Origin: Eupeodes corollae
Taxonomy: Eukaryota; Arthropoda; Insecta; Diptera; Syrphidae
Direction: 5' to 3'
Length of the DNA: 64,000 nucleotides
Assembly (NCBI RefSeq): GCF_945859685.1
Contig: NC_079150.1
Location: 2,912,831 to 2,976,830 of the forward strand
Both the position numbers and the translations under genes were made by a program. The notes below the pieces were generated by a model. It saw only the letters and a list, made by a program, of their open reading frames with translations, had not been told where the DNA came from and searched no databases. Positions 63,038 to 64,000 of the stretch are shown here, piece by piece. Within the stretch, counting starts at the first letter, position 1; the number at the start of each line of letters is the position of its first letter.

Positions 63038-63340
63038 TAATAACACAGAAAGATACAGAAATGACTCAAAAAAAAAACAAACAAAATACGTGTTTTTTTA
63101 CCGTAGCAATTTTTAAAAAGCACAACCATAGTGACCTTTTGTGACGTGCTACCAAATTAGTAAAAATTTGAAAAATTAATCAAAACTTCATTTCATCATG
63201 TCCCTAGAGTTGAAATAAAAGATTTTTAGAGAGATATCGACTTCAAATATATTTTGTTATACCGATAGTAATGCAGACAGATGCAGAAATGTCTCTCAAA
63301 AAATTGAGTGCTGTTTTTACTATAGCAATTTAAAAAAGGT
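63038..63340 (+). repeat. Two diverged direct repeats about 225 bp apart
   Basis: CAGAAAGATACAGAAATG (63046) and CAGACAGATGCAGAAATG (63273) begin similar blocks of about 75-80 bp that both end in TAGCAATTT followed by A-rich sequence. Confidence 0.55.
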
Positions 63341-63599
63341 ATACATTTTGGTTAACCATAAATATTTCACGAACCAATTACGCTAGAGGATTGCATTAAA
63401 TTTTAAATTATATATTGTAACGTGAATCCAAACTAGTATATTTTTGGAAAAGAAAAACAATTAACTTTTTTTATTAAAACAATTTGAGAAAAATCGAATT
63501 GACAGTTTTTCATACAAAAAATTAAAAATGTTGAAAATGTGTAAGATCAACATATTTCTATACTCCCATATGCAAACAATTTGTACTAATACTTAAAGA

Positions 63600-64000
63600 A
63601 ATCCCGATTTGTTGATTACCTTGGAAATGTACAACGAAGCTGTAATAAAAATTGAAGATATGTGTCTAACGATTGTATATATATATAATCGTGAAAAATA
63701 CATGATTTTTTTGCTAGTGAATTGCAACGTCAGCAGGAGTTCAATTCTAATGATTTACGTTTTTCTTATACAATCGAATATAACCAAATTGAATTTTGAA
63801 CAATAACATGTGTATGACACAATCATGCAAGCCGTTTCCAATAATACAGGTGGATTATATTTCTTGGATGCACCTGGTGTTACAGGCAAAACTTTCTTTG
63901 TATCATTGATTTTTACGACTATTCGATCAGAACAAAAAATTGCATTGGCACTCGCATCTTCGGGAATTGTTGCTACATTATTAGAAGGTGGTTGGACCGC
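63600..64000 (+). pseudogene. Helitron helicase (PIF1-like), fragment cut by window edge
   Basis: From about 63790 the frame reads HVYDTIMQAVSNNTGGLYFL, DAPGVTGKTFFVSLIF, IALALASSGIVATLLEGG and WTA at the edge. This is the start of the PIF1-type helicase of Helitron Rep/helicase proteins; the Walker A motif is GVTGKT where the family has GGTGKT. Upstream, ELQRQQEFNSNDL and NITKLNFEQ are separated from it by a frameshift and an in-frame TAA, so this copy is probably dead. The rest lies to the right of the window. Confidence 0.85.

Overview
This window looks like nuclear DNA of an insect, most likely a fly (Diptera). The reasons are strongly AT-rich sequence, introns of about 60-70 bp next to multi-kilobase introns full of transposons, and six metazoan protein-coding loci whose exons join in frame at GT..AG sites. 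The species is not identifiable by eye. No bacterial-style gene, operon, CRISPR array or intact tRNA/rRNA gene was seen.

Genes, left to right. (1) 957-1203 (+): last two exons of calsyntenin (Cals), carrying both kinesin-light-chain-binding WD motifs. (2) 11971-18278 (-): complete five-exon Mob3 (MOB kinase activator 3), with a 5.4 kb intron full of transposons. (3) 20416-20557 (-): a possible small gene, 44 residues, unidentified. (4) 21368-22471 (+): complete five-exon TACO1/YebC-family mitochondrial translational activator. (5) 26775-31420 (+): complete two-exon MIC19/CHCHD3 (MICOS complex), with a 3.9 kb intron holding a hAT relic and two SINEs. (6) 37971-42448 (+): seven 3' exons of a PDZRN3/4-type PDZ-RING protein; the RING and most of PDZ1 are not seen. 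(7) 53654-56214 (-): at least four exons of an unrecognised low-complexity/coiled-coil protein. The genes are unrelated housekeeping or neuronal loci and show no shared pathway, although TACO1 and MIC19 are both mitochondrial.

The rest is a dense and partly stratified transposon landscape. A tRNA-derived SINE family of about 295 bp has at least six copies plus tail fragments, one with a perfect 9-bp target duplication. There are several hAT relics (one full-length with TIRs and a 7/8 target duplication), a piggyBac-type MITE bounded by TTAA, a non-autonomous Helitron in an A|T site, and a degenerate Helitron helicase running off the right edge. A Tc1 deletion derivative, two inverted halves of another Tc1/mariner-like transposase, jockey-like LINE relics (one nested with an RNase H-bearing LINE ending in TTAGG-like repeats), and a TIR family with ATTGGGCAGG ends complete the list of recognised classes. 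There are also unnamed foldback and MITE elements.

Simple repeats include a (AAT)n block of about 620 bp at 49739-50385, a heptanucleotide satellite at 59764-60190, and a hexanucleotide array at 38830-38948 that appears to have grown out of a SINE tail. All identifications rest on reading translated motifs by eye; no database search was run.
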